From Paraburkholderia tagetis (GTDB taxonomy: Bacteria; Pseudomonadota; Gammaproteobacteria; Burkholderiales; Burkholderiaceae), in contig NZ_JAKLJA010000010.1 in assembly GCF_022213065.1 (NCBI RefSeq), forward strand, positions 62,001-126,000: a stretch of 64,000 bases of DNA, in the 5' to 3' direction. The translations under genes were made by a program, and so were the position numbers. This document shows, one piece after another, positions 1 through 9,284 of the stretch. Numbering within the stretch: position 1 is the stretch's first letter; every line of letters begins with the position of its first letter. The notes under the pieces were generated by a model that searched no databases, had not been told where the DNA came from, and was given only the letters and a program-made list of their open reading frames with translations.

Positions 1-105
1 CCCATCGGCGCACGCCGTTTGCGGCGCTGCCGCCTCGTCCCACAAGGCGAGGGCGGGGCGGCAACCGGAGCGCGCGCCTTCCGATAGCAGTCCGGCCGGC
101 CCATC

Positions 106-1308
106 ATGATCATTACTTCGCTGCTCGATACCGATCTCTACAAATTCACGATGATGCAGGTGGTGCTGCATCATTTCCCCGCGGCCAATGTGGAATACCG
201 CTTCCGCTGCCGCACGCCCGACATCGACCTCGTGCCTTACGTCGATGAAATCCGCAGCGAGATCCAGAAGCTTTGCAGGCTGCGCTTTGCCGAGCCCGAG
301 CTCGAGTACCTGCGCAAGATGCGCTTCATCAAGGGCGATTTCATCGATTTCCTCGCGCTCTTCCATCTCAACGAGAAGTACATCTCGGTCGCGCCTTCGC
401 CCAAGGGCAATGGCGAAATCGACATCGAGATCAAGGGGCCGTGGCTGCACACGATCCTCTTCGAGATCCCGGTGCTTGCCATCGTCAACGAAGTCTATTT
501 CCGCAACACGCAGCATCATCCGCAGTACGAGGAGGGGCGTGAGCGTCTGCGCCACAAGATCGAGCTGCTCGGCGCGAAGCCCGAATTCGCCGACTGCAAG
601 ATCGCCGACTACGGCACGCGCCGCCGCTTCTCGAAGCGCTGGCACGAGGAAGTGATCCTCACGCTCAAGGACGATCTCGGCGAGCAGTTCACGGGCACGA
701 GCAACGTCTACTACGCGATGAAGCACAACCTCACGCCGCTCGGCACGATGGCGCACGAGTACCTGCAGGCGTGCCAGGCGCTCGGCCCGCGCCTGCGCGA
801 CTCGCAGATCTACGGCTTCGAGATGTGGGCGAAGGAGTATCGCGGCGACCTCGGCATCGCGCTCTCCGATGTCTACGGCATGCAGGCCTTCCTGCGCGAC
901 TTCGACATGTACTTCTGCAAGCTCTTCGACGGCGCGCGCCACGACTCGGGCGATCCGTTCGAGTGGGGCGAGCGCCTGCTCAAGCACTACGAGGACAACC
1001 GCTGCGACACGCGCACGAAGACCATGATCTTCTCGGACGCGCTCGACATTCCCAAGGTGCTGCGTCTTTACGAGCGCTTTGGCGGCCGTTGCCGCCTTGC
1101 TTTCGGCGTGGGCACCAATCTCACCAACGACCTCGGCTATCAGCCGCTGCAGATCGTCATCAAGATGGTTCGCTGCAACGGCCAGCCCGTCGCCAAGCTC
1201 TCCGATTCGCCGGGCAAGAACATGTGCGACGACAAGGCCTATCTCGCCTATCTGCGCCAGGTGTTCGGCATCGAGCAGCCCACGGAGGAAGAGAGCGCGG
1301 GCAAGTAA
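106..1308 (+). CDS. pncB: Nicotinate phosphoribosyltransferase PncB
   Basis: Joins nicotinate to PRPP with ATP hydrolysis to give nicotinate mononucleotide, the entry step of the Preiss-Handler NAD salvage pathway in the cytosol. The 400-residue product matches the length of the enterobacterial enzyme. The N-terminus reads [18 protein letters not shown], typical of the family. GTMAHEYLQ contains H217, which aligns with the histidine that is phosphorylated during catalysis, and [10 protein letters not shown] near residue 335 is the conserved phosphate-binding region. The ATG at 106 is the first in-frame methionine that keeps the family N-terminus intact. About 100 bases precede it in the window, with no gene visible in them. 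The next gene starts 127 bases downstream. Confidence 0.96.
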   Translation: MIITSLLDTDLYKFTMMQVVLHHFPAANVEYRFRCRTPDIDLVPYVDEIRSEIQKLCRLRFAEPELEYLRKMRFIKGDFIDFLALFHLNEKYISVAPSPKGNGEIDIEIKGPWLHTILFEIPVLAIVNEVYFRNTQHHPQYEEGRERLRHKIELLGAKPEFADCKIADYGTRRRFSKRWHEEVILTLKDDLGEQFTGTSNVYYAMKHNLTPLGTMAHEYLQACQALGPRLRDSQIYGFEMWAKEYRGDLGIALSDVYGMQAFLRDFDMYFCKLFDGARHDSGDPFEWGERLLKHYEDNRCDTRTKTMIFSDALDIPKVLRLYERFGGRCRLAFGVGTNLTNDLGYQPLQIVIKMVRCNGQPVAKLSDSPGKNMCDDKAYLAYLRQVFGIEQPTEEESAGK

Positions 1309-1393
1309 GTGCTTCTGCACGGACATTCATCCGCGCACGCGCCGCGCGCCATCCAGGTGCGCGAACCGAGCCAGATGACGAGCGACGCCCCGG

Positions 1394-1399
1394 TATAAT
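1394..1399 (+). promoter_or_regulatory. Candidate -10 box before the LUD-domain gene
   Basis: TATAAT stands alone 37 bases before the ATG at 1436. No recognisable -35 hexamer lies 16 to 18 bases upstream, so this rests on the -10 match only. Confidence 0.3.
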
Positions 1400-1435
1400 C
1401 GGCGCGTCGCTTTTCTTCATCTGTCGAGGACGCGT

Positions 1436-2110
1436 ATGGACTCCAAGGTCGACACCACGGCCGCCCGCCGCAGCATACTCGCGCGCATTCGCGCGGCGCA
1501 GGGCCGCGACGCGACGCCCGCCGCGCACGAGCGCGAAGCTGTCGCCGACTACCTCGCGCGTCATCCGCAAGGACCGCGTCCGCCGCTCGAAGGCGACCTC
1601 GTCGCGCGCTTCGTGGCCGAGGCGAAGAAGATGGCCTCTACCGTCGATGAAGTCGCGCAGCTCGCCGATGTGCCCGCCGCCGCCGCGCGCTATCTCGCGT
1701 CGCTTGAGTTGTCCACGCAAGCAGTGGCCTGGCAAACGCTCGAATCGTTCGACTGGGCCGGCGCGGGATTGAGCGTCGAGTTTCGCAAGCCTGAAGACCG
1801 CGATCTCGTCGGTCTGACCGGATGCTTTTGCGCGAGCGCCGAAACCGGCACGCTGGTCCTGCTTTCCAGTCCGCAGACCTGGGCCTCGGGCGCGTTGCTG
1901 CCCGAGACGCACATTGCCGTCGTGCCGGCGTCGCGCATCGTCGCCGGTCACGAGGACGCCTTCGCGCTCATGCGCGCCGAACGTGGCGAGCTGCCGCGCG
2001 CGGTCAACTTCGTTTCGGGGCCGTCGCGCACCGGCGATATCGAGCAGACCATCATCCTCGGCGCGCACGGGCCGTATCGCGTGCATGTCATCGTCGTGCA
2101 GGGCGCATGA
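1436..2110 (+). CDS. LUD-domain protein, LutC/YkgG family
   Basis: A 224-residue protein of the LutC/YkgG type. LutC is one of three subunits of the iron-sulfur L-lactate dehydrogenase LutABC in other bacteria. The fit is to the family pattern: a helical N-terminal region, a central segment with GLTGCFCASAETGTLVLLSS (residues about 128-147), and a C-terminal block with VNFVSGPSRTGDIEQ and LGAHGP (about 191-213), which is the family signature. No lutA or lutB partner lies next to it here, so the partners, if used, must be elsewhere. The stop codon overlaps the next start by four bases (ATGA at 2107), suggesting translational coupling with the antiporter. The specific role is inferred. Confidence 0.85.
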   Translation: MDSKVDTTAARRSILARIRAAQGRDATPAAHEREAVADYLARHPQGPRPPLEGDLVARFVAEAKKMASTVDEVAQLADVPAAAARYLASLELSTQAVAWQTLESFDWAGAGLSVEFRKPEDRDLVGLTGCFCASAETGTLVLLSSPQTWASGALLPETHIAVVPASRIVAGHEDAFALMRAERGELPRAVNFVSGPSRTGDIEQTIILGAHGPYRVHVIVVQGA

Positions 2111-3636
2111 CGTTTGCGGTCGTCGAGTGCACCGCGCGTGCAGAAGAAGGTGCGCAGCACGTGAAGGACGGGGCCGCGCGACCTATGCCACCCGTGCGAC
2201 CCGTGCATCCAGCGCGCCATGGACTCGGGGCGCTCGCGGGGCTCGTCGCGATGATGGCGTTCGTGGCGCCCCCAGCGCACGCGGCCGGCGTGGACGGCGC
2301 GACGCTTCCCGCCGCATGGGGCCTGCCGTTCGCGTGCATGCTGCTGTCGATCGCGCTCTTTCCGATGTTCGCGGCCACATTCTGGCATCACCACTTCGGC
2401 AAGATCTCGGCGGCCTGGGCGCTTGCGTTGCTGTTGCCGTTCGCGGCGACGCACGGGTTTTCGGCCACCTATCCGCTCTTGCTGCACGCGCTCGTCGACG
2501 AGTATGTGCCGTTCATCGTCCTGCTCGGCGCGCTCTATACGATATCGGGCGGCATCTGCGTGTACGGCAATCTGCGCGGCTCGCCGCGCACGAATACGGC
2601 GATTCTCGCGCTCGGCACCGCGCTCGCGAGCGTGATGGGCACGACCGGCGCCGCGATGCTGCTGATCCGCCCGCTCCTGCGCGCGAACGACAACCGGCGC
2701 CATAACGTCCACGTGGTGGTGTTCTTCATTTTTCTCGCCGCCAATGCGGGCGGCTCGCTCACGCCGCTCGGCGACCCGCCGCTCTTCCTCGGCTTTCTCA
2801 ACGGCGTGGGCTTCTTCTGGACTACGCAGCATCTCGCGCTGCCGATGCTGTTCGTCTGCGTCGTGCTGCTCGCCGTGTTTTATGCGCTCGATACGTGGTA
2901 TTTCCACCGTTCTGGCGAGGCGCGCGCGGCATTTCTCGACCCGACGCCCGATACGCCGCAGTTTTATGTGGGCGGCAAATCCAACTTCGTGCTGCTCGCG
3001 CTTGCGATTGCGCTCGTGCTGACGAGCGGCGTCTGGAAGCCGGGCATCGGCATCGCGTTGCCGGGCACGCGCATCGAGCTGCAAAATCTCGTGCGCGACG
3101 CGGGGCTGGTTGCGCTGGCGCTCGTGTCGCTCGTCTTCGCATCGCGCAAGGCGCGCGCGGACAACGACTTCGACTGGGCGCCCATCGTCGAGGTGGCGAA
3201 GCTCTTCGCGGGCATTTTCGTGACGATCACGCCCGTCATCGCGATGCTGCGCGCGGGCGAGGCGGGCGCGTTCGCCGCGCTGATCCAGTTCGTGAACGAC
3301 GCGCCGGGGCACCCCAATGACGCGCTGTACTTCTGGGCGACGGGCCTGCTCTCGTCGTTTCTCGATAACGCACCCACCTATCTCGTGTTTTTCAATCTCG
3401 CGGGCGGCGACGCGCAGTCGCTCATGACGGGCGGCGCGAAAACGCTCGCGGCGATCTCGGCGGGCGCCGTCTGGATGGGCGCGATGACCTATATCGGCAA
3501 CGCGCCGAACTTCATGGTGAAGGCGATCGCGCAGCAGCGCGGCGTGCGCATGCCGGGCTTCTTCGGCTATCTTGGCTGGTCCTGCGCGGTCTTGCTGCCG
3601 GTGCTCGCCGTGGCGACCTGGCTCTTTTTCGTCTAA
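2107..3636 (+). CDS. NhaD/ArsB-type sodium:proton antiporter
   Basis: A polytopic inner-membrane protein of the ion transporter superfamily that includes NhaD and ArsB. It probably exchanges Na+ for H+, though the ion specificity is inferred. Hydrophobic segments alternate along the whole 509 residues. Typical family stretches are MGTTGAAMLLIRPLLRAN, then NAGGSLTPLGDPPLFLG, and the late SSFLDNAPTYLVFFNLAGG and YIGNAPNFMVKAIA. The ATG at 2107 is chosen because it overlaps the stop of the LUD gene (ATGA). The roughly 60 residues before the first clear membrane helix are polar and then signal-like, so a later start at MPPVRPVHPARH is possible. Confidence 0.85.
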   Translation: MTFAVVECTARAEEGAQHVKDGAARPMPPVRPVHPARHGLGALAGLVAMMAFVAPPAHAAGVDGATLPAAWGLPFACMLLSIALFPMFAATFWHHHFGKISAAWALALLLPFAATHGFSATYPLLLHALVDEYVPFIVLLGALYTISGGICVYGNLRGSPRTNTAILALGTALASVMGTTGAAMLLIRPLLRANDNRRHNVHVVVFFIFLAANAGGSLTPLGDPPLFLGFLNGVGFFWTTQHLALPMLFVCVVLLAVFYALDTWYFHRSGEARAAFLDPTPDTPQFYVGGKSNFVLLALAIALVLTSGVWKPGIGIALPGTRIELQNLVRDAGLVALALVSLVFASRKARADNDFDWAPIVEVAKLFAGIFVTITPVIAMLRAGEAGAFAALIQFVNDAPGHPNDALYFWATGLLSSFLDNAPTYLVFFNLAGGDAQSLMTGGAKTLAAISAGAVWMGAMTYIGNAPNFMVKAIAQQRGVRMPGFFGYLGWSCAVLLPVLAVATWLFFV

Positions 3637-3691
3637 CGGGCCCGGCCGGCCCATTCAAGGCGAACCAACCTCCTAAGCGTGGAGAGCAACG

Positions 3692-4681
3692 ATGCAAAAG
3701 ATTCTCGTGGCGCGCTCGATCTTTCCGGACGTGATCGACCGTCTCAAGCAGTACTTCGACGTCGACTGGAATAACGGCGAGACGCTGTCTGCCGACGCCC
3801 TCAAGGCGCGACTCGCCGACAAGGACGGCGCGCTCACCATGGGCGAGCCGATCGATGCGGCCACGCTCGCCGCGGCCCCGCGTTTGCGCGTGGTCTCGAA
3901 CATGGCGGTGGGCTACAACAACTTCGACATGCCGGCCTTCAACGCCGCGAACGTGCTGGGCACCAACACGCCGGACGTGCTCAACGAAACCACGGCCGAC
4001 TTCGGCTGGGCGCTGATGATGGCGGCCGCGCGCCGCATGGCCGAATCGGAACACTTCCTGCGTGCGGGCAAATGGCAGAAGTGGTCCTTCGACATGTTTC
4101 TCGGCGCGGACGTGCATGGCTCGACGCTCGGCGTGATCGGCATGGGTCGCATCGGCCAGGCGCTCGCGCGCCGCGCACGCGGCTTCAACATGCGCGTGAT
4201 CTATCACAACCGCTCGCGCGTCGCGCCCGAGCTCGAGGCCGAGCTGAACGCCGAATATCGCTCGAAAGAAGCACTGCTCAAGGAAGCCGATCACGTCGTG
4301 CTCGTGCTGCCGTATGTGCCGGCAAACCACCACACGATCGGCGCGGCCGAGCTCGCGCTGATGAAGCCCACGGCCACACTCACGAACATCGCACGCGGCG
4401 GCATCGTCGACGACGCGGCGCTCGCCGAGGCGCTGCGCACGCGCCAGATCGCCGCCGCCGGCCTCGACGTGTTCGAAGGCGAGCCGAGCGTGCATCCGGC
4501 ATTGCTCACGGTCGACAACGTGGTGCTCACGCCGCACATCGCGAGCGCGAGCGAAGGCACGCGCCGCGCGATGGCGAACCTCGCCGCCGACAACCTGATC
4601 GCCGCGCTGGGCGAGGGTCCGCGCGCGGGCCAGCCGCCCAACCCGATCAATCCGGCCGTGATGGGGAAGGCGCGTTCATGA
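3692..4681 (+). CDS. D-2-hydroxyacid dehydrogenase, glyoxylate/hydroxypyruvate reductase-like
   Basis: An NAD(P)-dependent D-2-hydroxyacid dehydrogenase of 329 residues, close in layout to GhrB-type glyoxylate/hydroxypyruvate/2-ketogluconate reductases. The Rossmann dinucleotide motif is GVIGMGRIGQALARRARGF (about residues 147-165). The catalytic arginine lies in NIARGGIVDD, the acidic partner in GLDVFEGEPSVHP and the catalytic histidine in TPHIAS. Substrate cannot be fixed from sequence. The GTGGAGAG just upstream is a plausible ribosome binding site. The gene ends in an ATGA overlap with rmuC, so the two are probably cotranscribed. Confidence 0.88.
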   Translation: MQKILVARSIFPDVIDRLKQYFDVDWNNGETLSADALKARLADKDGALTMGEPIDAATLAAAPRLRVVSNMAVGYNNFDMPAFNAANVLGTNTPDVLNETTADFGWALMMAAARRMAESEHFLRAGKWQKWSFDMFLGADVHGSTLGVIGMGRIGQALARRARGFNMRVIYHNRSRVAPELEAELNAEYRSKEALLKEADHVVLVLPYVPANHHTIGAAELALMKPTATLTNIARGGIVDDAALAEALRTRQIAAAGLDVFEGEPSVHPALLTVDNVVLTPHIASASEGTRRAMANLAADNLIAALGEGPRAGQPPNPINPAVMGKARS

Positions 4682-6213
4682 ACGCTCAGCCGTTGATGGC
4701 GGTGGCGACGCTCGTGCTCGCGCTCGCGCTGGCGCTCGCGGTTTTTGCGCTTCTGCGCGCGCGCCGTGGCACGCATGACGACGAGCAAGGCGAAGCCACG
4801 CTCGACGCGCTCGACCAGTTGAGCGACCGCATTGCGGGTTCGACGGACGCCCAGGCGCGCGCGGCCGAGCGCATCGAGCGCGAACTGCGCAACGAGATCG
4901 CGCGCACCGCGCAGGCCTCGCGCAGCGAGTTCGGCGGCGGCTTTGCGCAGGTGCAGCAGGCGCTCGCCGCGCATCTCACGAGCATCGCAACCGTGCAGAA
5001 CGGCCAGCTCGACAGCTTCGCGCAGCAGCTCGCGAAGCTCACGCAGAGCAACGCGCAGCAACTCGACGCCGTGCGCCAGAGCCAGCAGTTGCAGGCGCAA
5101 CAGGCGCGCGAGGAGCAAGGCCAGGCGCTGCGCCATTTCGGCGACGTGCTCGCTCAGCAACTCGTGCAACTGACCGAGGCGAACGACCGCCGCCTCGCCG
5201 AGGTGCGCGCGACGCTCGAACAACGCCTGAAGGACATCGAAGCCAACAACGCGGCCAAGCTCGAAGAGATGCGCCGCACCGTCGACGAGAAGCTGCATGC
5301 GACGCTCGAGCAGCGTCTGGGCGAATCGTTCAAGCTCGTCTCCGACCGGCTCGAGCAGGTGCATCGCGGGTTGGGCGAGATGCAGACGCTCGCGGCGGGT
5401 GTCGGCGACCTGAAGAAAGTGCTCACGAACGTGAAGACGCGCGGCACGTGGGGCGAAGTGCAGCTCGAAGCGCTGCTCGAGCAGATGCTTACGCCCGAAC
5501 AGTTCGCGAAAAATGTGGCGACGGTGCCGGGCAGCAGCGAGCGCGTGGAGTTCGCGATCCGGTTGCCGGGGCGCGGCGTGCAGGGCGGTACGGCCGCTTG
5601 CGCCTCCGACTGTGCGCCGGTCTGGCTGCCCGTCGACGCGAAGTTTCCGCGCGAGGACTACGAGCGGCTCATCGACGCCCAAGAGCGCGCCGACGCGGCC
5701 GGCATCGAAGACGCGGGGCGTGCGCTGGAGGCGCGCGTGCGCGCCGAGGCCCGCACCATCGCCGAAAAATACGTCGCGCCGCCGCACACGACCGACTTCG
5801 CGCTACTGTTCCTGCCCACCGAGGGGCTCTACGCCGAGATCCTGCGCCGCCCGGGCCTTACCGACGTGCTACAGCGCGATTACCGCGTGAGCGTGGCGGG
5901 CCCGACCACGCTGACGGCGCTGCTCAACAGCCTGCAGATGGGCTTTCGCACGCTCGCGATCGAGAAGCGCTCGAGCGAGGTCTGGCAGGTGCTGGGCGCG
6001 GTGAAGACGGAGTTCGGCAAGTTCGGCGATGTGCTCGCGCGCACGAAGTCGCAACTGGAGACGGTGACGCGTTCGATCGAAGCCGCCGAAGTGCGCACGC
6101 GCGTGATGAACCGCAAGCTGCGCGAGGTCGAGGCCTTGCCCGGCGAGGCGGCTTCGAGCCTGCTTGGCGACGTGCTGCGCAACGAAGAGAACGGCGAAAG
6201 CGGCGACGAGTGA
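4678..6213 (+). CDS. rmuC: DNA recombination protein RmuC
   Basis: RmuC homologues limit DNA inversion at short inverted repeats in E. coli, and the conserved domain belongs to the PD-(D/E)XK nuclease-like group. This 511-residue product has an N-terminal membrane anchor (residues about 6-27, ATLVLALALALAVFALLRAR). A long glutamine- and alanine-rich coiled coil follows to about residue 240. The conserved C-terminal domain contains TRGTWGEVQLEALLEQ, LPVDAKFPREDY and LLFLPTEGLYAEILR. The start at 4678 forms ATGA with the preceding stop. A strong terminator follows 17 bases after the stop codon. Confidence 0.93.
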   Translation: MNAQPLMAVATLVLALALALAVFALLRARRGTHDDEQGEATLDALDQLSDRIAGSTDAQARAAERIERELRNEIARTAQASRSEFGGGFAQVQQALAAHLTSIATVQNGQLDSFAQQLAKLTQSNAQQLDAVRQSQQLQAQQAREEQGQALRHFGDVLAQQLVQLTEANDRRLAEVRATLEQRLKDIEANNAAKLEEMRRTVDEKLHATLEQRLGESFKLVSDRLEQVHRGLGEMQTLAAGVGDLKKVLTNVKTRGTWGEVQLEALLEQMLTPEQFAKNVATVPGSSERVEFAIRLPGRGVQGGTAACASDCAPVWLPVDAKFPREDYERLIDAQERADAAGIEDAGRALEARVRAEARTIAEKYVAPPHTTDFALLFLPTEGLYAEILRRPGLTDVLQRDYRVSVAGPTTLTALLNSLQMGFRTLAIEKRSSEVWQVLGAVKTEFGKFGDVLARTKSQLETVTRSIEAAEVRTRVMNRKLREVEALPGEAASSLLGDVLRNEENGESGDE

Positions 6214-6230
6214 CCCACGCAAAAAACGAA

Positions 6231-6265
6231 GGGCCGTCCGCAAATCGCTGCGGACGGCCCTTTTT
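6231..6265 (+). terminator. Intrinsic terminator after rmuC
   Basis: A perfect 12-bp stem (6231-6242 with 6249-6260), loop AATCGC, followed by five T residues. It lies between rmuC and the convergent acetyltransferase gene. Confidence 0.9.
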
Positions 6266-6292
6266 GTTGCCTGGGACTGGTTAGCCGATCGG

Positions 6293-6790
6293 TTAGCCCA
6301 CAACCGGTTCGGCAGGCGCCGCAAGCTGGTCGAGCGCATCGCCCGTCACGCGCACCACGCGCCAGTCGGGCAGGATGATCGCGCCCATCTTTTCGTAGAA
6401 GCGGATGGCCGGCTCGTTCCAGTCGAGCACGGTCCACTCGAAGCGGCCGCACCGGCGCTCCACGGCGATGGCCGCAAGTGCGCGCAGCAGCGCCGTGCCG
6501 AGTCCCGTGCCGCGCTGCGACGGCTGCACGTAGAGGTCTTCGAGATAGAGCCCGCGCTTGCCGAGGAAGGTCGAATAGTTATGGAAGAAGAGCGCGTAAC
6601 CGACGATGCGGCCCGCGTCCTCGGCCACGAGCGCCTCGGCCGCGGGATGTGCGCCGAAGAGCGCATCGGCGAGGCTTTCGGGCGTGCCGGTGAAGAGGTG
6701 CGTGAGCTTTTCGAACTCGGCGAGTTCGTACATCAGCGCGTGCATGGCGCCGACGTCGGCCGGCGCGGCCGTGCGGATCGTGGCGGCCAT
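6293..6790 (-). CDS. GNAT family N-acetyltransferase
   Basis: A 165-residue GCN5-related acetyltransferase. The acetyl-CoA binding motif A is present as LYVQPSQRGTGLGTALLRAL (about residues 81-100), where Q/RxxGxG/A holds the pyrophosphate. The preceding beta strand reads GRIVGYALFFHNYSTFLGKRGLYLEDL and the C-terminal part has WNEPAIRFYEKMGA. This layout resembles the diamine/thialysine acetyltransferase branch, but the substrate is not provable from sequence. The ATG at 6790 shares a base with the stop of the upstream membrane-protein gene, so the pair is translationally coupled. An upstream extension would give an arginine-rich, unlikely N-terminus. Confidence 0.88.
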   Translation of the reverse strand: MAATIRTAAPADVGAMHALMYELAEFEKLTHLFTGTPESLADALFGAHPAAEALVAEDAGRIVGYALFFHNYSTFLGKRGLYLEDLYVQPSQRGTGLGTALLRALAAIAVERRCGRFEWTVLDWNEPAIRFYEKMGAIILPDWRVVRVTGDALDQLAAPAEPVVG

Positions 6791-7065
6791 CACGCCTCCT
6801 CGGGCACGTCGGAGAGATGGATCTCGATGCCGCCGAAGCGCGAGGCGACCCAGTTGTACAGATGGCAGGCGATCCACAGCAGCACGAAGCCGACGATCGC
6901 ATTGAGGATCAGCGCGCTGAACACGGTGCCGAGCTCGAAGGTGCCGTAGCGGAAGAACGCGACCACCGCGACCAGCAGCACGACCGGCACGCTGAAGGTC
7001 AGGTACACGAGGATGAGCGCCTTCGCGGTCTGCCCGGCGGCGATGAACGAAATCTGTTTTTTCAT
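6790..7065 (-). CDS. Small two-helix membrane protein of unknown function
   Basis: A 91-residue protein I do not recognise by function. It has two hydrophobic segments, about residues 12-37 (AKALILVYLTFSVPVVLLVA) and 46-66 (TVFSALILNAIVGFVLLWIA), and a short cytosolic-looking tail ending HLSDVPEEA. The chosen start begins MKKQISFIAAGQTAK, a natural membrane-protein N-terminus. An earlier in-frame ATG at 7140 would add 25 polar residues and is less likely. It sits 85 bases after moeA and is coupled to the acetyltransferase that follows. Confidence 0.7.
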   Translation of the reverse strand: MKKQISFIAAGQTAKALILVYLTFSVPVVLLVAVVAFFRYGTFELGTVFSALILNAIVGFVLLWIACHLYNWVASRFGGIEIHLSDVPEEA

Positions 7066-7150
7066 GTGAGTCGGTCCGTAGGTCGAGGGGACGTCGCTGA
7101 TGGACGTCGAATTATGTTGAGCGGTGCGCGGGCTGGTCATGGGCGCTGGG

Positions 7151-8527
7151 CTAGACGAGGCCGTCGAAGAGCATGATGTCGACGGCGTCGCCGGCATCGA
7201 GGTCGGCGCTTTCGTGGGCGAGCACGATGAAGCAGTTCGCCTCGCTCATCGTGCTGAGCGCGCCGGAGCTTTGCGAGCCCGTGGGCGCGACGTGCCACTG
7301 GCCCTGCGCGTCGCGTTCGGCGATGCCGCGCTGGAATTCGGTGCGGCCCGGGCGCTTCTTGATGGGCGCATCGCAGCGTGCCGGAAAGAGCGGCACCGGT
7401 TGTGGCGTCGCGCCCGACATCGCGATCAGCGCGGGGCGCACGATCTGGTAGAACGCGACCATCGTGGCGACGGGGTTGCCTGGCAGGCCGAACAGGAGCG
7501 CCGCGCGCCCGGCGCCCGGCTGGCCGCCCGACCAGATGCGACCGAACGCGAGCGGGCGGCCCGGACGCATCGCGAGGCCCCAGAAGGATACGTCGCCGAG
7601 CGTCTGCAACTGGGTGCGCGTGAAATCGGCCTCGCCGACCGAGACGCCGCCCGAGGTCAGCACGACGTCGGCGCTTTCGGCGGCTGCCTTGAGCGTGGCA
7701 GCGAGCGATTCGGGGTCGTCGCGCACTCTGCCGAGGTCGACCGGCTCGATGTTCAGACGCTGGAGCATCGCGCCGAGCGTGTAGCGGTTGCTGTCGTAGA
7801 TGCAGCCGGCGTCGAGTGGCTCGCCGGGCGAGCGCAGCTCGTCGCCGGTCGAGAAGAACGCCACGCGCAGGCGCCGCTTGACCGCCACATCGACCAGGCC
7901 GAGCGAGGCCATCAAGCCGATGTCGCTCGCGCGCAGCACGCGGCCTGCGCGCAATGCGGCATTGCCGCGCGCGAGATCTTCACCCTTGCGGCGACGGTTC
8001 GCGCCGGGTCTCACGGCGTCGGCGCGGAATGTAATGGTTTCGATGACTGCTTCGGCAGCGCGCTCTTCGCCCGCTGCACCGCCGCTGCGCTCCACGCGTT
8101 CCTGCGGAACGACGGTGTCGCAGCCAGCGGGCATCGGCGCGCCCGTCATGATGCGCACGCACGCCCCTGCTGCGATGGCGCCCGTGTACGGATGGCCGGC
8201 GAACGCCTTGCCGGCGACGCTCAGTGTGAGCGCCGCGCTGTCGGGCGTGCTGGCCGCGGTATTGATATTGGCATTGGCCAGCAGCGAGGCGCCGTCGAAG
8301 GCGTAGCCGTCCATCGCCGAGTTGTCGTGCGCGGGTACGTCGATCGGCGAAATCACGTCTCGCGCGAGCACGCGCGCGAGCGCATCGCGCAGCGGCACGC
8401 GCTCGCTTTGCGCGAGCGGCGTCACCCACTGGAGCACGATGGCCTGGGCGGCGCTGACGGGCAAGGCTTGAGGATCGAACTGACTAAGGCTTCCTGCGCT
8501 ACCGGTAATACTGTTAAGCGTGGTCAT
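7151..8527 (-). CDS. moeA: Molybdopterin molybdenumtransferase MoeA
   Basis: Inserts molybdate into adenylylated molybdopterin, completing molybdenum cofactor. The 458-residue product has the MoeA layout. The N-terminal region contains RVPLRDALARVLARDVISPIDVPAHDNSAMDGYA (split here by function: substrate-binding loop around residues 75-85). The MogA-like domain carries FFSTGDELRSPGE and DSNRYTL, the switch motif LTSGGVSVGEADFT, and FGLPGNPVATMV. The start at 8527 begins MTTLNSITGS. The frame is open further upstream but loses family resemblance there. It is the third gene of moaA-mobA-moeA on this strand, with about 100 bases between mobA and moeA. Confidence 0.95.
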   Translation of the reverse strand: MTTLNSITGSAGSLSQFDPQALPVSAAQAIVLQWVTPLAQSERVPLRDALARVLARDVISPIDVPAHDNSAMDGYAFDGASLLANANINTAASTPDSAALTLSVAGKAFAGHPYTGAIAAGACVRIMTGAPMPAGCDTVVPQERVERSGGAAGEERAAEAVIETITFRADAVRPGANRRRKGEDLARGNAALRAGRVLRASDIGLMASLGLVDVAVKRRLRVAFFSTGDELRSPGEPLDAGCIYDSNRYTLGAMLQRLNIEPVDLGRVRDDPESLAATLKAAAESADVVLTSGGVSVGEADFTRTQLQTLGDVSFWGLAMRPGRPLAFGRIWSGGQPGAGRAALLFGLPGNPVATMVAFYQIVRPALIAMSGATPQPVPLFPARCDAPIKKRPGRTEFQRGIAERDAQGQWHVAPTGSQSSGALSTMSEANCFIVLAHESADLDAGDAVDIMLFDGLV

Positions 8528-8626
8528 GGAGTGGAGAAGCGTCGCATCCGCACGTTGGGTGCGGCGATCGTCCAGTGGGACGTGCATCAGGCCGGTGGCG
8601 GGCGGCGGTCGAGCCGGGCGCGCTCG

Positions 8627-9262
8627 TCAGGCACGGTCGAGGTCGGCAAGTTCCTGTAAGGAATTGACATTGTAAAACGCACGCTCGTCGGCAAAGACCA
8701 CTTCGGCGGCCGTGTGGCGCGCGTACCACGCACGCACCTTGCGCTCGCCCGCGTCCAGAAACGCGGCGAGATCGTCGGCGAGCGAGGTGTGGACGAGCGC
8801 GAAGACGGGGTGCAGGCTGACTTCGCCGGCAGCATTCGCCGTCTTCGCCGTGGCGATGAGCGTGTTTTGCGCGCACGCGGCAATGGCCAGACGTGCGCCG
8901 AGATCGGCCGGCAGCCACGGCGAATCGCACGGCGCGCTCAGCAACCATTCGGTGCGGGCGGCGCGCAGGCCGGCCAACAATCCCGCGAGCGGGCCGGGGT
9001 AGTCGGGCAGCGTATCGGCGATCACCTCCGCATGCCACCGCGCGCCGAGTTCGGCGTAGACCTCGCGGTTGCGGTTCGCGCTGATGGCGAGTGCGCCTGC
9101 TTGCGGCGCGAGGCGCGCCAGCACGTGGGCGGCGAGCGGCTTGCCGTGCAGGCGCTGCAGGCCCTTGTCGACGCCGCCCATGCGCTGGCCGCGGCCGCCC
9201 GCGAGCACGAGGCCCGTGAGCGCGGCGGCGGGGATGGCAGGGGCAGGCGAGGCGGGGGGCAT
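8627..9262 (-). CDS. mobA: Molybdenum cofactor guanylyltransferase MobA
   Basis: Transfers GMP from GTP to molybdenum cofactor, making the bis-MGD form used by the DMSO reductase family. The nucleotide-binding motif is GLVLAGGRGQRMGGVDKGLQ (residues about 17-36), followed by the base- and sugar-contacting segments ISANRNREVYAELG and LLSAPCDSPWLPADLG. Length is 211 residues, slightly over the E. coli enzyme. The start at 9262 gives MPPASPAPAIPAAALTG, a short alanine/proline leader ahead of the first strand. It lies 22 bases downstream of moaA and is presumably cotranscribed with it. Confidence 0.93.
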   Translation of the reverse strand: MPPASPAPAIPAAALTGLVLAGGRGQRMGGVDKGLQRLHGKPLAAHVLARLAPQAGALAISANRNREVYAELGARWHAEVIADTLPDYPGPLAGLLAGLRAARTEWLLSAPCDSPWLPADLGARLAIAACAQNTLIATAKTANAAGEVSLHPVFALVHTSLADDLAAFLDAGERKVRAWYARHTAAEVVFADERAFYNVNSLQELADLDRA

Positions 9263-9284
9263 TGGCGGATCGGTGTACGGTGTT